DNA of 13,567 bases from positions 1 to 13,567 of the forward strand of contig JANXCM010000012.1 of assembly GCA_025060085.1 (NCBI GenBank), written 5' to 3'. The notes beneath the pieces are model-generated. The model did no database searches, was not told the origin of the DNA, and was given only the letters and a program-made list of their open reading frames with translations. Every line of letters begins with the position of its first letter. Positions within the stretch are counted from its first letter, which is position 1. This document shows positions 1 through 7,513 of the stretch, piece by piece. The translations under genes were made by a program, and so were the position numbers. Origin of the DNA: Patescibacteria group bacterium (GTDB lineage: Bacteria; Patescibacteriota; Minisyncoccia; UBA6257; HR35).

Positions 1-1
1 T

Positions 2-994
2 TTATATTACTTTCCTAATATTGAAAATAATATTGATTTATTAGAGAAAATAGCTGAAAAATTAGAAACTTCTGGAATTGAAATTCAAAGTAGTGGTGAA
101 CTTTGGAATCTTAATGAATCAGCTGAATCGGAAGAATTAGTAAAAGACCTTGAAATCCCTGAAGATTTACCCACCCATATTCAACAATATCTAATGGAAA
201 TTAATAAAATTCCTCTTTTGACTATAGAAGAAGAAAAAGAACTAACTAAAAAAGCTGCTAAAGGAGATATGGAAGCTAGAGAAAGACTAATTAAATCAAA
301 TTTAAGATTAGTATTTAGTATTGCTAAAAAATATTACGGACGTAGTAAAAAACTTTCTTTTTTAGATTTAATTCAAGAAGGAAACTTAGGATTAGCAAAA
401 GCTATCGATCGTTTTGATCCTCGAAAGGGGTTTAAATTATCAACTTATGCTACTTGGTGGATTAGACAAGCTATTACTCGAGCAATGGCAGATCATGCGC
501 GAACAATTAGATTACCAGTTCACATTATTGAACAACTTTATCGCTTAAATAAGATCAAGAAAAAATTAACAGAAGAATTAGGCCGAGAACCAACTCCTGA
601 AGAACTTGCTCGAGAAGCTAATATTCCTGAAAAAAAAATTCACCGCCTTTTAAAATTAACTCACGATGTTACTTCTTTAGAAAAACCTATTGGTGAAGAT
701 CAGGAAACTGAGTTGGGTGAATTATTAAAAGATGAAAAATATGCTACCCCTCAAAAAGAAGCTGGTTTAGAAATTTTAAAAACAAAACTAATGCAAGCTA
801 TTGAAGATTTACCTCCTAGAGAAAAGGAAATTATTCTTTTGAGATACGGTTTAAAAGATGGCACAATGCATACTTTAGAAGAAGTTGGAAAAATTTTTGG
901 CATCACTCGAGAAAGAGTTAGACAATTAGAAATCAAAGCTTTAGAAAGATTAAAAGGTCATAATATTGTTTTACAATTGAAGGATTCAGTTTAG
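2..994 (+). CDS. rpoD: RNA polymerase primary sigma factor, sigma-70 family (5' partial)
   Basis: This is the housekeeping sigma factor, which directs RNA polymerase to promoters. The frame is open from base 2, giving 330 visible residues, so the first in-frame ATG at 194 is internal: the conserved region 1.2 (DLPTHIQQYLMEI, just before and across that ATG) already lies upstream of it. The 64 residues before the ATG include an acidic helix resembling the end of region 1.1. Region 2 follows (LRLVFSIAKKY, DLIQEGNLGL, then the -10-reading YATWWIRQAI), then region 3 (LGREPTPEELA) and region 4 with a helix-turn-helix near the end (EEVGKIFGITRERVRQLE). All core regions look intact. It ends in TAG two bases before dnaX, so the two are probably co-transcribed. 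Family assignment is very secure. Primary rather than alternative status rests on the region 1.1/1.2 remnant and the canonical regions 2 to 4. Confidence 0.95.
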   Translation, partial: LYYFPNIENNIDLLEKIAEKLETSGIEIQSSGELWNLNESAESEELVKDLEIPEDLPTHIQQYLMEINKIPLLTIEEEKELTKKAAKGDMEARERLIKSNLRLVFSIAKKYYGRSKKLSFLDLIQEGNLGLAKAIDRFDPRKGFKLSTYATWWIRQAITRAMADHARTIRLPVHIIEQLYRLNKIKKKLTEELGREPTPEELAREANIPEKKIHRLLKLTHDVTSLEKPIGEDQETELGELLKDEKYATPQKEAGLEILKTKLMQAIEDLPPREKEIILLRYGLKDGTMHTLEEVGKIFGITRERVRQLEIKALERLKGHNIVLQLKDSV

Positions 995-996
995 TA

Positions 997-2094
997 ATGA
1001 TTTATAGGAAATATCGACCAAAAACTTTTACCGAAATTTGTGGTCAAGATTTAATTATTAAAGTCTTAAAAAGTTTTTTAAAACATCTTAATTCCCTTCC
1101 CCATGGTTATCTTTTTGCTGGTCAAAGAGGAACAGGTAAAACTTCAACAGCAAGAATTTTTGCCAAAGCTTTAAATTGTTTAAATTTAGAAAAAAATTCT
1201 TATGAGCCATGTAATAATTGTTTCAATTGTGAAGCTATTAATCAAAATAAATTTTTAGATATTATTGAATTAGATGCTGCTTCTAATAGAGGAATAGATG
1301 AAATTAGGAATTTAAAAGAAAATATCGGTTTTAAACCTATTCAGGGAAAATATAAAGTTTTTATTATTGATGAAGCTCATATGTTAACTAAAGAAGCATT
1401 TAATGCCCTTTTGAAAGTTTTAGAAGAACCACCTAAACATGTTATTTTTATTTTAGCCACTACTGAACCAGAAAAAATTCCTCCCACAATTCTCTCTCGC
1501 CTTCAAAGATTTGATTTTCGAAGAATTTCAATTAATGAAATTATCAAAAAACTAAAAAAAATTGCTCAGGAAGAAAATTGTGAAATTACTGATGGTGCTC
1601 TTTATCTAATAGCTGAAGAATCTGAAGGAGCTTTAAGAGATGCAGAAACTTTATTGGAAAGAATAATGCTTTCTTTAAACCCTCACAAAAATATTAATGA
1701 AGAATATGTGGAACAATTTTTAGGCAAGATAAGTGCTATCAGAATATTAGAATTTATTAATTTTATTTTAAATAAAGATTTTGAATATTCTCTAAAAATG
1801 ATCCATAACATTTATAACGAAGGATATGATTTTATTATTTTTACTCGTTCATTAATTAAAATTCTGAGAGAAATTTTAATGATTAAAATTTACCCTCTTT
1901 GGAAAAATCAATTAAACAAAGAATATAACGAAGAACTAATTAAAAAAATTTTAGAAATAGCAAATAAGATTGACTTAGAAACAAATAAAAAACTTATTAG
2001 AGTTTTTTCTGAAGCTGAACTTGGCTTAAAAAAAGATCCCCCCTTAATTACTTTACCTTTAGAATTAGCTATTGCTGAATTAATCCTAAACTAA
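997..2094 (+). CDS. dnaX: DNA polymerase III clamp-loader subunit DnaX (short, gamma-like)
   Basis: This is the ATPase of the clamp loader that opens the sliding clamp and places it on primed DNA. The start MIYRKYRPKTF is the family's typical N-terminus. Visible motifs are Walker A GQRGTGKT (residues 42-49), a zinc-binding cysteine set (C61, C72, C75, C78), Walker B FIIDEAH (122-128) and the sensor/arginine-finger segment ILSRLQRF (165-172). In the usual SRC motif the arginine (R168) is kept but the cysteine is leucine. At 365 residues the protein ends after the clamp-loader collar region and lacks the C-terminal tau domains that bind helicase and polymerase in larger homologues. An AAGGA lies 12 bases upstream of the ATG, inside the end of the sigma gene. 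A spacing of two bases suggests operon expression with the sigma factor. Confidence 0.95.
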   Translation: MIYRKYRPKTFTEICGQDLIIKVLKSFLKHLNSLPHGYLFAGQRGTGKTSTARIFAKALNCLNLEKNSYEPCNNCFNCEAINQNKFLDIIELDAASNRGIDEIRNLKENIGFKPIQGKYKVFIIDEAHMLTKEAFNALLKVLEEPPKHVIFILATTEPEKIPPTILSRLQRFDFRRISINEIIKKLKKIAQEENCEITDGALYLIAEESEGALRDAETLLERIMLSLNPHKNINEEYVEQFLGKISAIRILEFINFILNKDFEYSLKMIHNIYNEGYDFIIFTRSLIKILREILMIKIYPLWKNQLNKEYNEELIKKILEIANKIDLETNKKLIRVFSEAELGLKKDPPLITLPLELAIAELILN

Positions 2095-2369
2095 TTCAAA
2101 AATTTTACTAAATATAGAATTTAAAATATTTAAATTAAATTTTCTCAGTATTTTTTAAAAAAAATTATTAAATTTGAAATTGAAAATATTTAAAAAATAA
2201 AATATAATAATTATAATAACAATAATCTTATTAAAAGAAGATATCGTTATGAAAATAAAGATCAATGGTTAAAATTAGAAGGTAAAATAGAAAATAATAA
2301 TAAGGAGAAAAGAAAGAAAATAGAATTAGAAAATTTAAAATTAAATTACCAAAGGATTGTAAAATTAGC
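2095..2369 (+). other. AT-rich intergenic stretch, possible gene remnant
   Basis: This stretch follows dnaX and is almost pure A/T to about 2220. I see no convincing terminator or promoter. From 2194 to 2376 the plus frame is open for 61 codons but has no ATG and ends at TAA 2377-2379. It encodes a lysine- and glutamate-rich segment that could be the decayed N-terminal part of the propeller pseudogene that follows. A seven-codon ATG reading at 2249 ends at once in TAA. Nothing here can be called a gene. Confidence 0.4.
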
Positions 2370-2874
2370 GGGAATTTAAATTTAATTAATGATGGGAAGT
2401 ATGCTTTTATTAGCTGTTTTCAAAAAGTAAAAAATGAAGATTATATTACAAATATAAATTATATTCAGATCAATGATAGAGTTTTTAAGCTTTATAATGA
2501 AAGCTATAGTAAAGAATCTCAAAATCAGATATTTTTTCTCTTGATGGTTCTAAATTTGGGTTTATATTTGAAGAAGACAAAAAAAATATGTTCAAATAAA
2601 TGATAAAACTTATGGTCCTTATGATAATGTTAAAAATTTAAATTTTTCTTCTGATGGTTCTAAATTTGCTGTTCCTTTTATAAAAAACAACAAATATTAT
2701 GTTCAAGTCAATGATAGAATTTATGGACCATATCTTAAAATTGATTTAGATAAATCTTTATTTTATGATTCTTATATATTTTTTAAAGAGTTCAATTTTA
2801 CTATTAATTCCTCTAATGAAATTTATATTACTTATATTAAAGATGGAGAATTAATAATTGAAAAATTGGAATAG
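2370..2874 (+). pseudogene. Frameshifted remnant of a beta-propeller-type repeat protein
   Basis: Conceptual translation in three successive frames gives one continuous repeat protein. Frame 3 runs from about 2370 to 2525 (INDGKYAFISC, then YIQINDRVFKLY). Frame 2 runs from about 2528 to 2580 (DIFSLDGSKFGFIFEED). Frame 1 runs from about 2585 to the TAG at 2872-2874 (YVQINDKTYGPYDNV, SSDGSKFAV, YYVQVNDRIYGPY). The alternating SxDGSKFA and YVxxNDxxYGPY motifs are those of WD40-like/PD40 beta-propeller blades. Two shifts within about 60 bases, one near an 8-A run at 2579-2586, break the frame, and no usable start is present. The propeller class is inferred from motif rhythm. Sequencing indels in A-runs could mimic decay, but an upstream part is also missing or degenerate. 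Confidence 0.7.
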
Positions 2875-2974
2875 AATTAAGAAAAGTGATAAATTTTTTT
2901 ACAAAGGATAGAAGACAAAAAGATTTTAAAAATTTTTGAAAAATTGGAATAGAATTAAGAAAAGTGATAAATTT
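2858..2974. repeat. Pair of perfect 39-bp direct repeats
   Basis: Copies at 2858-2896 and 2936-2974 are identical over 39 bases and are separated by 39 bases of different sequence, so copy starts are 78 bases apart. The first copy spans the last codons and TAG stop of the propeller pseudogene. The second is non-coding and ends just before the stop of the next, opposing gene. This looks like a local duplication of the 3' end of the decayed gene. I see no further copies nearby. Confidence 0.9.
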
Positions 2975-2981
2975 CTTAAAT

Positions 2982-3299
2982 TTATCTAACTCTCGTGCCT
3001 GCTTTTACTTGTTCTAGAGGTACGACAATTACAGGTCCCTTTTCATCCTCAGCAGCTAAAATCATTCCTTCACTTTTGATACCTTTAATCTCCTTTGGTT
3101 GTAAATTAACAATTATCACAATCAATTGACCTAAAAGTTCTTCTGGTTCGTATCTATTTCCTATACCTGCCACTATTGTTCTTTTTTCATTTCCTAAATT
3201 AACAATTAATTTAATCAATTTAGTTTTATTAATTTTATCTGCTTGTTCAATTTTTCCTACTCTCAGATCTATTTTCTGAAAATCTTCAATGGTAATCAT
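2982..3299 (-). CDS. Stand-alone tRNA-binding domain protein (MetRS beta / C-terminal domain type)
   Basis: This 105-residue OB-fold protein of the tRNA_bind family (PF01588) is the module found at the C-terminus of many methionyl-tRNA synthetases, in Arc1p/EMAPII and in CsaA. Its motifs match the MetRS C-terminal type: DLRVGKI (11-17), RTIVAGI (40-46), NLQP (65-68) and IKSEGMILAA (74-83). The protein consists of this domain alone, so it would act in trans to raise tRNA affinity, either as a separate MetRS beta subunit or as a more general tRNA-binding chaperone. The MetRS catalytic gene is not in the window. The gene overlaps the 3' end of rpiB by 14 bases in another frame, implying translational coupling. 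CsaA is the main alternative, but the MetRS-like motifs favour the first reading. Confidence 0.85.
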   Translation of the reverse strand: MITIEDFQKIDLRVGKIEQADKINKTKLIKLIVNLGNEKRTIVAGIGNRYEPEELLGQLIVIIVNLQPKEIKGIKSEGMILAAEDEKGPVIVVPLEQVKAGTRVR

Positions 3300-3729
3300 T
3301 TTGATCTAATTGTCTAATTCTTCTTAGATATTTTTTCTCATTTTTAAAAGGGGTATTTAAAAAAACTTCGATTAATAACCAAGCTTTTTCTTCATCTAAA
3401 AAATCAGCTGGTAAACATAAAATATTAACATCATCATCTTCTCTTGCCTTTTTAATTATCTGATAATTATCACTGCTTACTCCTCTTATACCCTTTATTC
3501 TATTAACTGCAATACAAACACCTACACCTGATCCGCATAAAACTATTCCTCTATTCTCCTTACTTTCCAATACCTTTTCAGATACTTCAAAAGCAATTAA
3601 GGGATAATCATCATTTGGATCATAATTATAAGCACCCACATCGATAAATTGATAGTTATGTTTAGATAGTTTTAGTTTTAAATTTTCCTTAAGATTAAAA
3701 CCTCGGTGATCGGAACCTAAATAAATCAT
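3286..3729 (-). CDS. rpiB: Ribose-5-phosphate isomerase B / LacAB family protein
   Basis: Family members interconvert ribose-5-phosphate and ribulose-5-phosphate in the pentose phosphate pathway. The 147-residue length is normal. GSDHRGF (5-11), the YP pair (42-43) and CGSGVG with the catalytic cysteine C65 (65-70) are clear. The third motif differs: where E. coli RpiB has R-Q-H-N-D with the ring-opening histidine, this protein has R96-E-D-D-D100 followed by VNIL. The histidine and asparagine are therefore replaced by aspartates, and substrate or chemistry may differ. It ends in TGA inside the start of the downstream tRNA-binding gene (14-base overlap). It is first in a two-gene unit, with a plausible promoter 19-47 bases upstream of its start. 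Family certain; exact substrate not. Confidence 0.88.
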   Translation of the reverse strand: MIYLGSDHRGFNLKENLKLKLSKHNYQFIDVGAYNYDPNDDYPLIAFEVSEKVLESKENRGIVLCGSGVGVCIAVNRIKGIRGVSSDNYQIIKKAREDDDVNILCLPADFLDEEKAWLLIEVFLNTPFKNEKKYLRRIRQLDQNDYH

Positions 3730-3747
3730 TTTTTTTATGTTAAGAGT

Positions 3748-3776
3748 ATTTTAAAATTAAATTCTAAAAAAGTTAA
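3748..3776 (-). promoter_or_regulatory. Putative sigma-70 promoter for rpiB
   Basis: On the minus strand a -35-like TTAACT (3776-3771, 4 of 6 consensus bases) and a -10-like TAAAAT (3753-3748, 5 of 6) are separated by exactly 17 bases. Transcription would start near 3741, leaving about a dozen bases before the rpiB ATG. In DNA this AT-rich chance matches are common, so the call rests on spacing and position in the divergent intergenic gap. Confidence 0.45.
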
Positions 3777-3787
3777 AATGTGTTTAA

Positions 3788-3793
3788 TATAAT
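3788..3793 (+). promoter_or_regulatory. Putative -10 element for the amidase gene
   Basis: A perfect TATAAT lies 29 bases upstream of the amidase ATG in the divergent gap. No good -35 sequence is seen 16-18 bases upstream and there is no TG extension, so this is only a candidate. Confidence 0.35.
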
Positions 3794-3822
3794 CTTAACA
3801 TATAAAAATTTAATAAACAAAA

Positions 3823-4584
3823 ATGCTCATTAAAGATATCAACCATCTTATAACTATTTTAACGCTTTTGATTACTCTTAACAACAATCATCTAATCAAT
3901 GATGCTCAATTATTAGATTTCCTTTCAGAAATTTATTATCAACCTTATCCTGAATTTTCAAAAGAAGCTCTTTATTTTCGCTATCCTAATTTTGATAATT
4001 TTCAAAAACCAACGACAACAAAAATTGCTATTCAAATAGGTCATTTAATAGAAGGAGATATTCCATTTGAATTAAGAAAATTGGCTAGGGGCGGTGGAGC
4101 AATTGTAAATGGAATAAAAGAGGTAGAGATTAATAAAGCGATAGCTTTTAAAATAAAAGAAATTTTAGAAAAAGAAAATTATTATGTAGAAATATTACCA
4201 GCGATAATTCCCAAGGATTATTATGCAGACATTTTCATTTCTCTTCATGCCAATTCAGCTGATGAATACACCTCAGGATTTATGATTAGTACTCCTTTTA
4301 TTGATTATTCAGGGAAAGCAAATAAACTTAAAAAAATTATGATAAGAGAATATAGTAAAGAAACAAAACTAAGGTTTATAAACAAAGTAACTTCCAACAT
4401 GACTCATTATTATGCTTTTAATTGGTCGAAATTTAAAAGAGCAATTCACCCTAAAACACCTGCCATTATCATCGAAATGGGAAATATGAGAAATAAAAAT
4501 GATCTTAATTTTTTATTAAATAATCAAGAAAAAATTGCCAAAGGTATTATAAAAGGCATTAAATTGTTTTTAGAAAAAAATTAA
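3823..4584 (+). CDS. N-acetylmuramoyl-L-alanine amidase-like protein (Amidase_3 fold)
   Basis: Amidase_3 enzymes are zinc hydrolases that cut the bond between N-acetylmuramic acid and the L-alanine of peptidoglycan stem peptides. The catalytic domain spans about residues 66-253. The expected zinc ligands are visible: H74 in IQIGHL, E102 in EVEIN and H142 in ISLHAN. The catalytic glutamate is E218 in IIIEMGNMRN, and the AD-x-FISLHAN context is typical. The N-terminus has a hydrophobic stretch (about 9-19, LITILTLLITL) that could be a weak signal or anchor but lacks a clear cleavage site. Residues 20-65 form an unassigned linker. Divergence from textbook amidases is considerable (GHL instead of GHGG), but the four key residues are in order and well spaced. 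The gene stands alone, divergent from rpiB and converging on the next gene with a 14-base gap. Confidence 0.8.
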   Translation: MLIKDINHLITILTLLITLNNNHLINDAQLLDFLSEIYYQPYPEFSKEALYFRYPNFDNFQKPTTTKIAIQIGHLIEGDIPFELRKLARGGGAIVNGIKEVEINKAIAFKIKEILEKENYYVEILPAIIPKDYYADIFISLHANSADEYTSGFMISTPFIDYSGKANKLKKIMIREYSKETKLRFINKVTSNMTHYYAFNWSKFKRAIHPKTPAIIIEMGNMRNKNDLNFLLNNQEKIAKGIIKGIKLFLEKN

Positions 4585-4598
4585 ACTAAAGATAAAGA

Positions 4599-5792
4599 TT
4601 ATTTTTCTCTCAAATAAATTATTTCTCCTTTATCTAAATTTTTAATTACCCCAATTTTTTTCTTCTCTTTATTTAAATTGTATAAATATAATTTACCTTT
4701 TAAACTATATAAAATATAATTTTCTTTAGAATCAATTGAAAAATTGTTAGGTAAATTAATAATGGATTTATTATTTTTCTGGGACTCAAAAAAATTTTTA
4801 TTAAATAATTTAATCTTCTTACCTGAATTTAGATCTATTTTATAAAAGCTATAGTAGTAAATATAATCACCTAATGGAATACCTCTTATAGGTAAATCAC
4901 TGTCTAAAAGATAAAAATAATTATTTATGAAGTAATTAGTTAAATAATGATTTCCATTTAATCTAGAAATTAATTTTTCTTCTTTTGTAAGATAATTAAT
5001 TAATTTAAGTTTAATGTCACCATTCTCTTTATCTAAAACATCATCTTCTATGGCTATCAAATTTTCATTATCTTTAAAAGATAAAAAGTAGTTACCGCTA
5101 ATATAAGCAAAAGAAAGCCTATCAGTTAAATCATTATTTAAAACATCTAAAATTCTGAAAGTTGTTCCCTCTGGATAACGAAGAATATTTAACAAAACTT
5201 TATTATCAATAAAATCTGTGGGTTTTAAAAGACATATTTCTAAATCATTTAATTTAAAAACTTTTAAATTAATTATCTTACTTAATCTTTCATCATTTAA
5301 ATTGTAAATGTATAACTTGTCATCTAATTTATAAATAAACTCATCTTTACTTCTATTAACTACAATATGATTACTAAGTCGATAAAGATAAATATTTTCT
5401 CCCATTTTCAACAAACAATCATTAATTAAATTATTATCAGTTATCTTTAAAATATTTTTAACTGATTTTTTAGTAAAATCATAAATGGCAATCTTATAAG
5501 GAATATAATCTTTATTTAAATAATTTTTATTTTTACTTTTATCTTCTTTACCAACTAAATAGATTAAAAAATCATTATTTTGATCAACTAACCAAAAGTT
5601 CAAAATTTTATTTTCTTCAGTAATTAAAATTTCTGGTTTCTTATCAAAATTTAAATCTGTTTTAAACATAAATTTATCTCTAGAAAAAATTAAATAAGGT
5701 TTTTCGTTAGGTTTTAAACCCAAAGTAATTTTCTCAGGAAATGATAATCCAAATAATAATACTAAAAATAATCTAATAATGAATTTATCCAT
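4599..5792 (-). CDS. Exported protein of unknown function, beta-rich, possibly propeller-like
   Basis: I do not recognise a specific family in these 397 residues. The N-terminus has a lysine/arginine start, a hydrophobic core (FIIRLFLVLLFGLSF) and a polar stretch after it, which is a credible Sec signal peptide with no lipobox cysteine. The mature part alternates short beta-type segments with turns, including repeated phrases such as KLYIYNL (near the middle) and KLYLYNL (near the end), plus IAIYDF and YYSFYKIDL, as in WD40-like/TolB-like propellers. It is rich in Asn, Lys, Ile and Leu, as expected from base composition. No catalytic motif is seen. It lies downstream of tRNA-His on the same strand (84-base gap) and converges on the amidase. 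A cell-surface or envelope role is inferred only from the signal peptide and fold style. Confidence 0.7.
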   Translation of the reverse strand: MDKFIIRLFLVLLFGLSFPEKITLGLKPNEKPYLIFSRDKFMFKTDLNFDKKPEILITEENKILNFWLVDQNNDFLIYLVGKEDKSKNKNYLNKDYIPYKIAIYDFTKKSVKNILKITDNNLINDCLLKMGENIYLYRLSNHIVVNRSKDEFIYKLDDKLYIYNLNDERLSKIINLKVFKLNDLEICLLKPTDFIDNKVLLNILRYPEGTTFRILDVLNNDLTDRLSFAYISGNYFLSFKDNENLIAIEDDVLDKENGDIKLKLINYLTKEEKLISRLNGNHYLTNYFINNYFYLLDSDLPIRGIPLGDYIYYYSFYKIDLNSGKKIKLFNKNFFESQKNNKSIINLPNNFSIDSKENYILYSLKGKLYLYNLNKEKKKIGVIKNLDKGEIIYLREK

Positions 5793-5876
5793 TTTTGTTT
5801 TACTATAAAAATTATCTAATCAATAAATAGGCCTTAATCAGCAAATAGGCATAGTTAAAGATTATTTTTTAAATAT

Positions 5877-5951
5877 GGTGGACGACGGGGCTCGAACCCG
5901 CAACCTGAGGCTCCACAGGCCTCCGCTCTAACCAATTGAGCTACGTCCACC
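5877..5951 (-). tRNA. tRNA-His (anticodon GUG)
   Basis: A full cloverleaf folds on the minus strand. The acceptor is GTGGACG/CGTCCAC, the D-stem GCTC/GAGC, the anticodon stem GAGGC/GCCTC with loop CTGTGGA (anticodon GTG), and the T-arm has loop TTCGAGC. The extra base G-1 (position 5951) faces discriminator C73 (5877), the identity pair that marks histidine tRNA. CCA is not encoded (C73 is followed by ATA), so it must be added by CCA-adding enzyme. The first 24 bases overlap the end of the debranching-enzyme gene on the same strand. No separate promoter is evident; it may be cut from the operon transcript. Confidence 0.97.
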
Positions 5952-7508
5952 ATTTCTTTTAATATTATAAAACAAACTTGTTAATGACCAAAGTTGTATA
6001 GGTGATGCTTCATATTTCAAATCAGCAGCTGAACTTAATTCACTCATAAAACCAGGCACTCCCATTTTTAGTAAATTTTTCATTTCTGCTTCTTTCAATT
6101 TTTTTATATAGAAATTATATTTTTCCTTATTCAAATCACTTAGGGCAAAAATAGCTAAATTATTCAGCCAGAACCATGAATCTCCCTGATGATAACTTTT
6201 AGGATTCTCGCCTGAATAGGAAGGTGTAAATTTGATATTTTTTTTATTTATTGAACTAAAACCTCCCCAATGAAGATAATTTTCTTCAATTATCTTATCA
6301 AAAAAATTTTCCCATTCTTCTTTTTCAAAAAAATCTTTAACTAAAAAATAGGCAAAGAAAATATTAGGACGAAAAAACTCTTCATGAGGATATTTATTTT
6401 CAAATATTTTTTTCTTAATAAAAATTTTAAATTTTTTAGCTTCGTTGATAAGATTAAGTTTTAAAAGCGAAAGATAGTATAGAAAATCCAATTCTAAGGC
6501 TCTTTTTCTTTCAATGCTATCCATCCAAGTTGATTTGGGTAACAAATTATCCTTATAAATAGAAAATAATTTATCCCATTCTTTTAATAAACTTAAGATT
6601 TTTTTGAATTCTTTTTTAAGTTGATCTTCGCTTAGGTTAATGATAATTAAGGGCAATGTATCAGACGTTAAAATATTGTCTTTTTCTTTATTAAATTTCC
6701 AAATATTTTCTAAATTATCTAAATAATAATTTAAAATTTTTTCCTTTAAGTTCTCATTTAAATTTAAAAACAAAAGTGAAATTAATTCATCTCTAAACCA
6801 TCTTTGAGGAAACCAAGGTAAACCAGCTCTAAAACCGTTATTTTTAGTATAGAGACTAAAAATTCTTTTTAAAATAAAAGCCTCTAGAGAATTAAAATTA
6901 TCATTAAAAAAATAATTATTTTCAGGAGTTTTTTTAGAACAAAATATTTTTAAATTTCTTATCCAACCTTTAAAAATTTTAATCACCTCATTTTCAGTAA
7001 AAGATGAATTTCTTTTTTTATCATAATCATATATTAACTTATATTTTTGATTAATAAATTTTAATTCTCCTTCATAATAAAAATTAATATCAATTTCTTT
7101 ATCGGTAATAATCACAAATAAATTTTCGTTGGGAATAATTCTAAAATTTTCTCCCTTTAAACCTGTTTCATATAGAACCCGAAAATCAACATCAATATCT
7201 AAAAAAATTGGATTAAGAGAATTTAAATTTAAGCCTTGAGAATCTAAAAATAAATTAATTTTATTATTTGAACAAATTAAATTAATCTCTCTTTCATTAA
7301 TAATATTTAAATATTTTATCTCATCATTAATATTTATCCTCTCAAGAATTTTATAAATTTTTTCCTCTATCTCTACCCAGTAACCAAAATAGATACTTCG
7401 CTGATGAAAAGAATCCAAAAACCAATGATTTTCTGAAACAAGGCTAATAATATTATCATTAATATTAAATTTGGGTTGATTTTCTAATTCTTTATATATA
7501 ACAATCAT
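5928..7508 (-). CDS. Glycogen debranching enzyme, GH133-type (amylo-alpha-1,6-glucosidase domain)
   Basis: The protein would hydrolyse alpha-1,6 branch points in glycogen. The C-terminal catalytic (alpha/alpha)6-barrel of the GDE_C family covers about residues 200-518. It shows AGLPWFPQRWFRDE (228-241; the usual form is PWF..WGRD), STWMD (326-330), SYHQGDSWFW (438-447), the GFMSE glutamate (E490) and SPIQLWSL (502-509). The N-terminal 190 residues are beta-rich and look like a reduced GDE_N-type domain (SIYFGYWVEI). At 526 residues it is shorter than many homologues of 600-700. It follows the glycogen synthase by 5 bases in the same operon, which supports the assignment. The last seven residues (520-526) and the TAG stop are encoded within the tRNA-His gene. 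Confidence 0.88.
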   Translation of the reverse strand: MIVIYKELENQPKFNINDNIISLVSENHWFLDSFHQRSIYFGYWVEIEEKIYKILERININDEIKYLNIINEREINLICSNNKINLFLDSQGLNLNSLNPIFLDIDVDFRVLYETGLKGENFRIIPNENLFVIITDKEIDINFYYEGELKFINQKYKLIYDYDKKRNSSFTENEVIKIFKGWIRNLKIFCSKKTPENNYFFNDNFNSLEAFILKRIFSLYTKNNGFRAGLPWFPQRWFRDELISLLFLNLNENLKEKILNYYLDNLENIWKFNKEKDNILTSDTLPLIIINLSEDQLKKEFKKILSLLKEWDKLFSIYKDNLLPKSTWMDSIERKRALELDFLYYLSLLKLNLINEAKKFKIFIKKKIFENKYPHEEFFRPNIFFAYFLVKDFFEKEEWENFFDKIIEENYLHWGGFSSINKKNIKFTPSYSGENPKSYHQGDSWFWLNNLAIFALSDLNKEKYNFYIKKLKEAEMKNLLKMGVPGFMSELSSAADLKYEASPIQLWSLTSLFYNIKRNGGRSSIG

Positions 7509-7513
7509 TAAGT

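Noticed and set aside
194..196. ATG at 194 as start of the sigma factor
   Set aside because: Upstream in-frame sequence encodes conserved region 1.2, so the gene begins before the window.
751..936. Minus-strand ORF of 61 codons inside the sigma factor
   Set aside because: Lies wholly antisense to conserved sigma regions 3 and 4, with no recognisable domain; a shadow ORF.
2028..2035. A-run followed by G in dnaX as a programmed frameshift site like that of E. coli dnaX
   Set aside because: It lies only about 20 codons from the normal stop; a -1 shift would only swap in a short tail, and no stimulatory hairpin is seen.
5793..5876. Possible promoter for the exported protein downstream of tRNA-His
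   Set aside because: Only poorly spaced -35/-10-like words in AT-rich DNA; not supportable.
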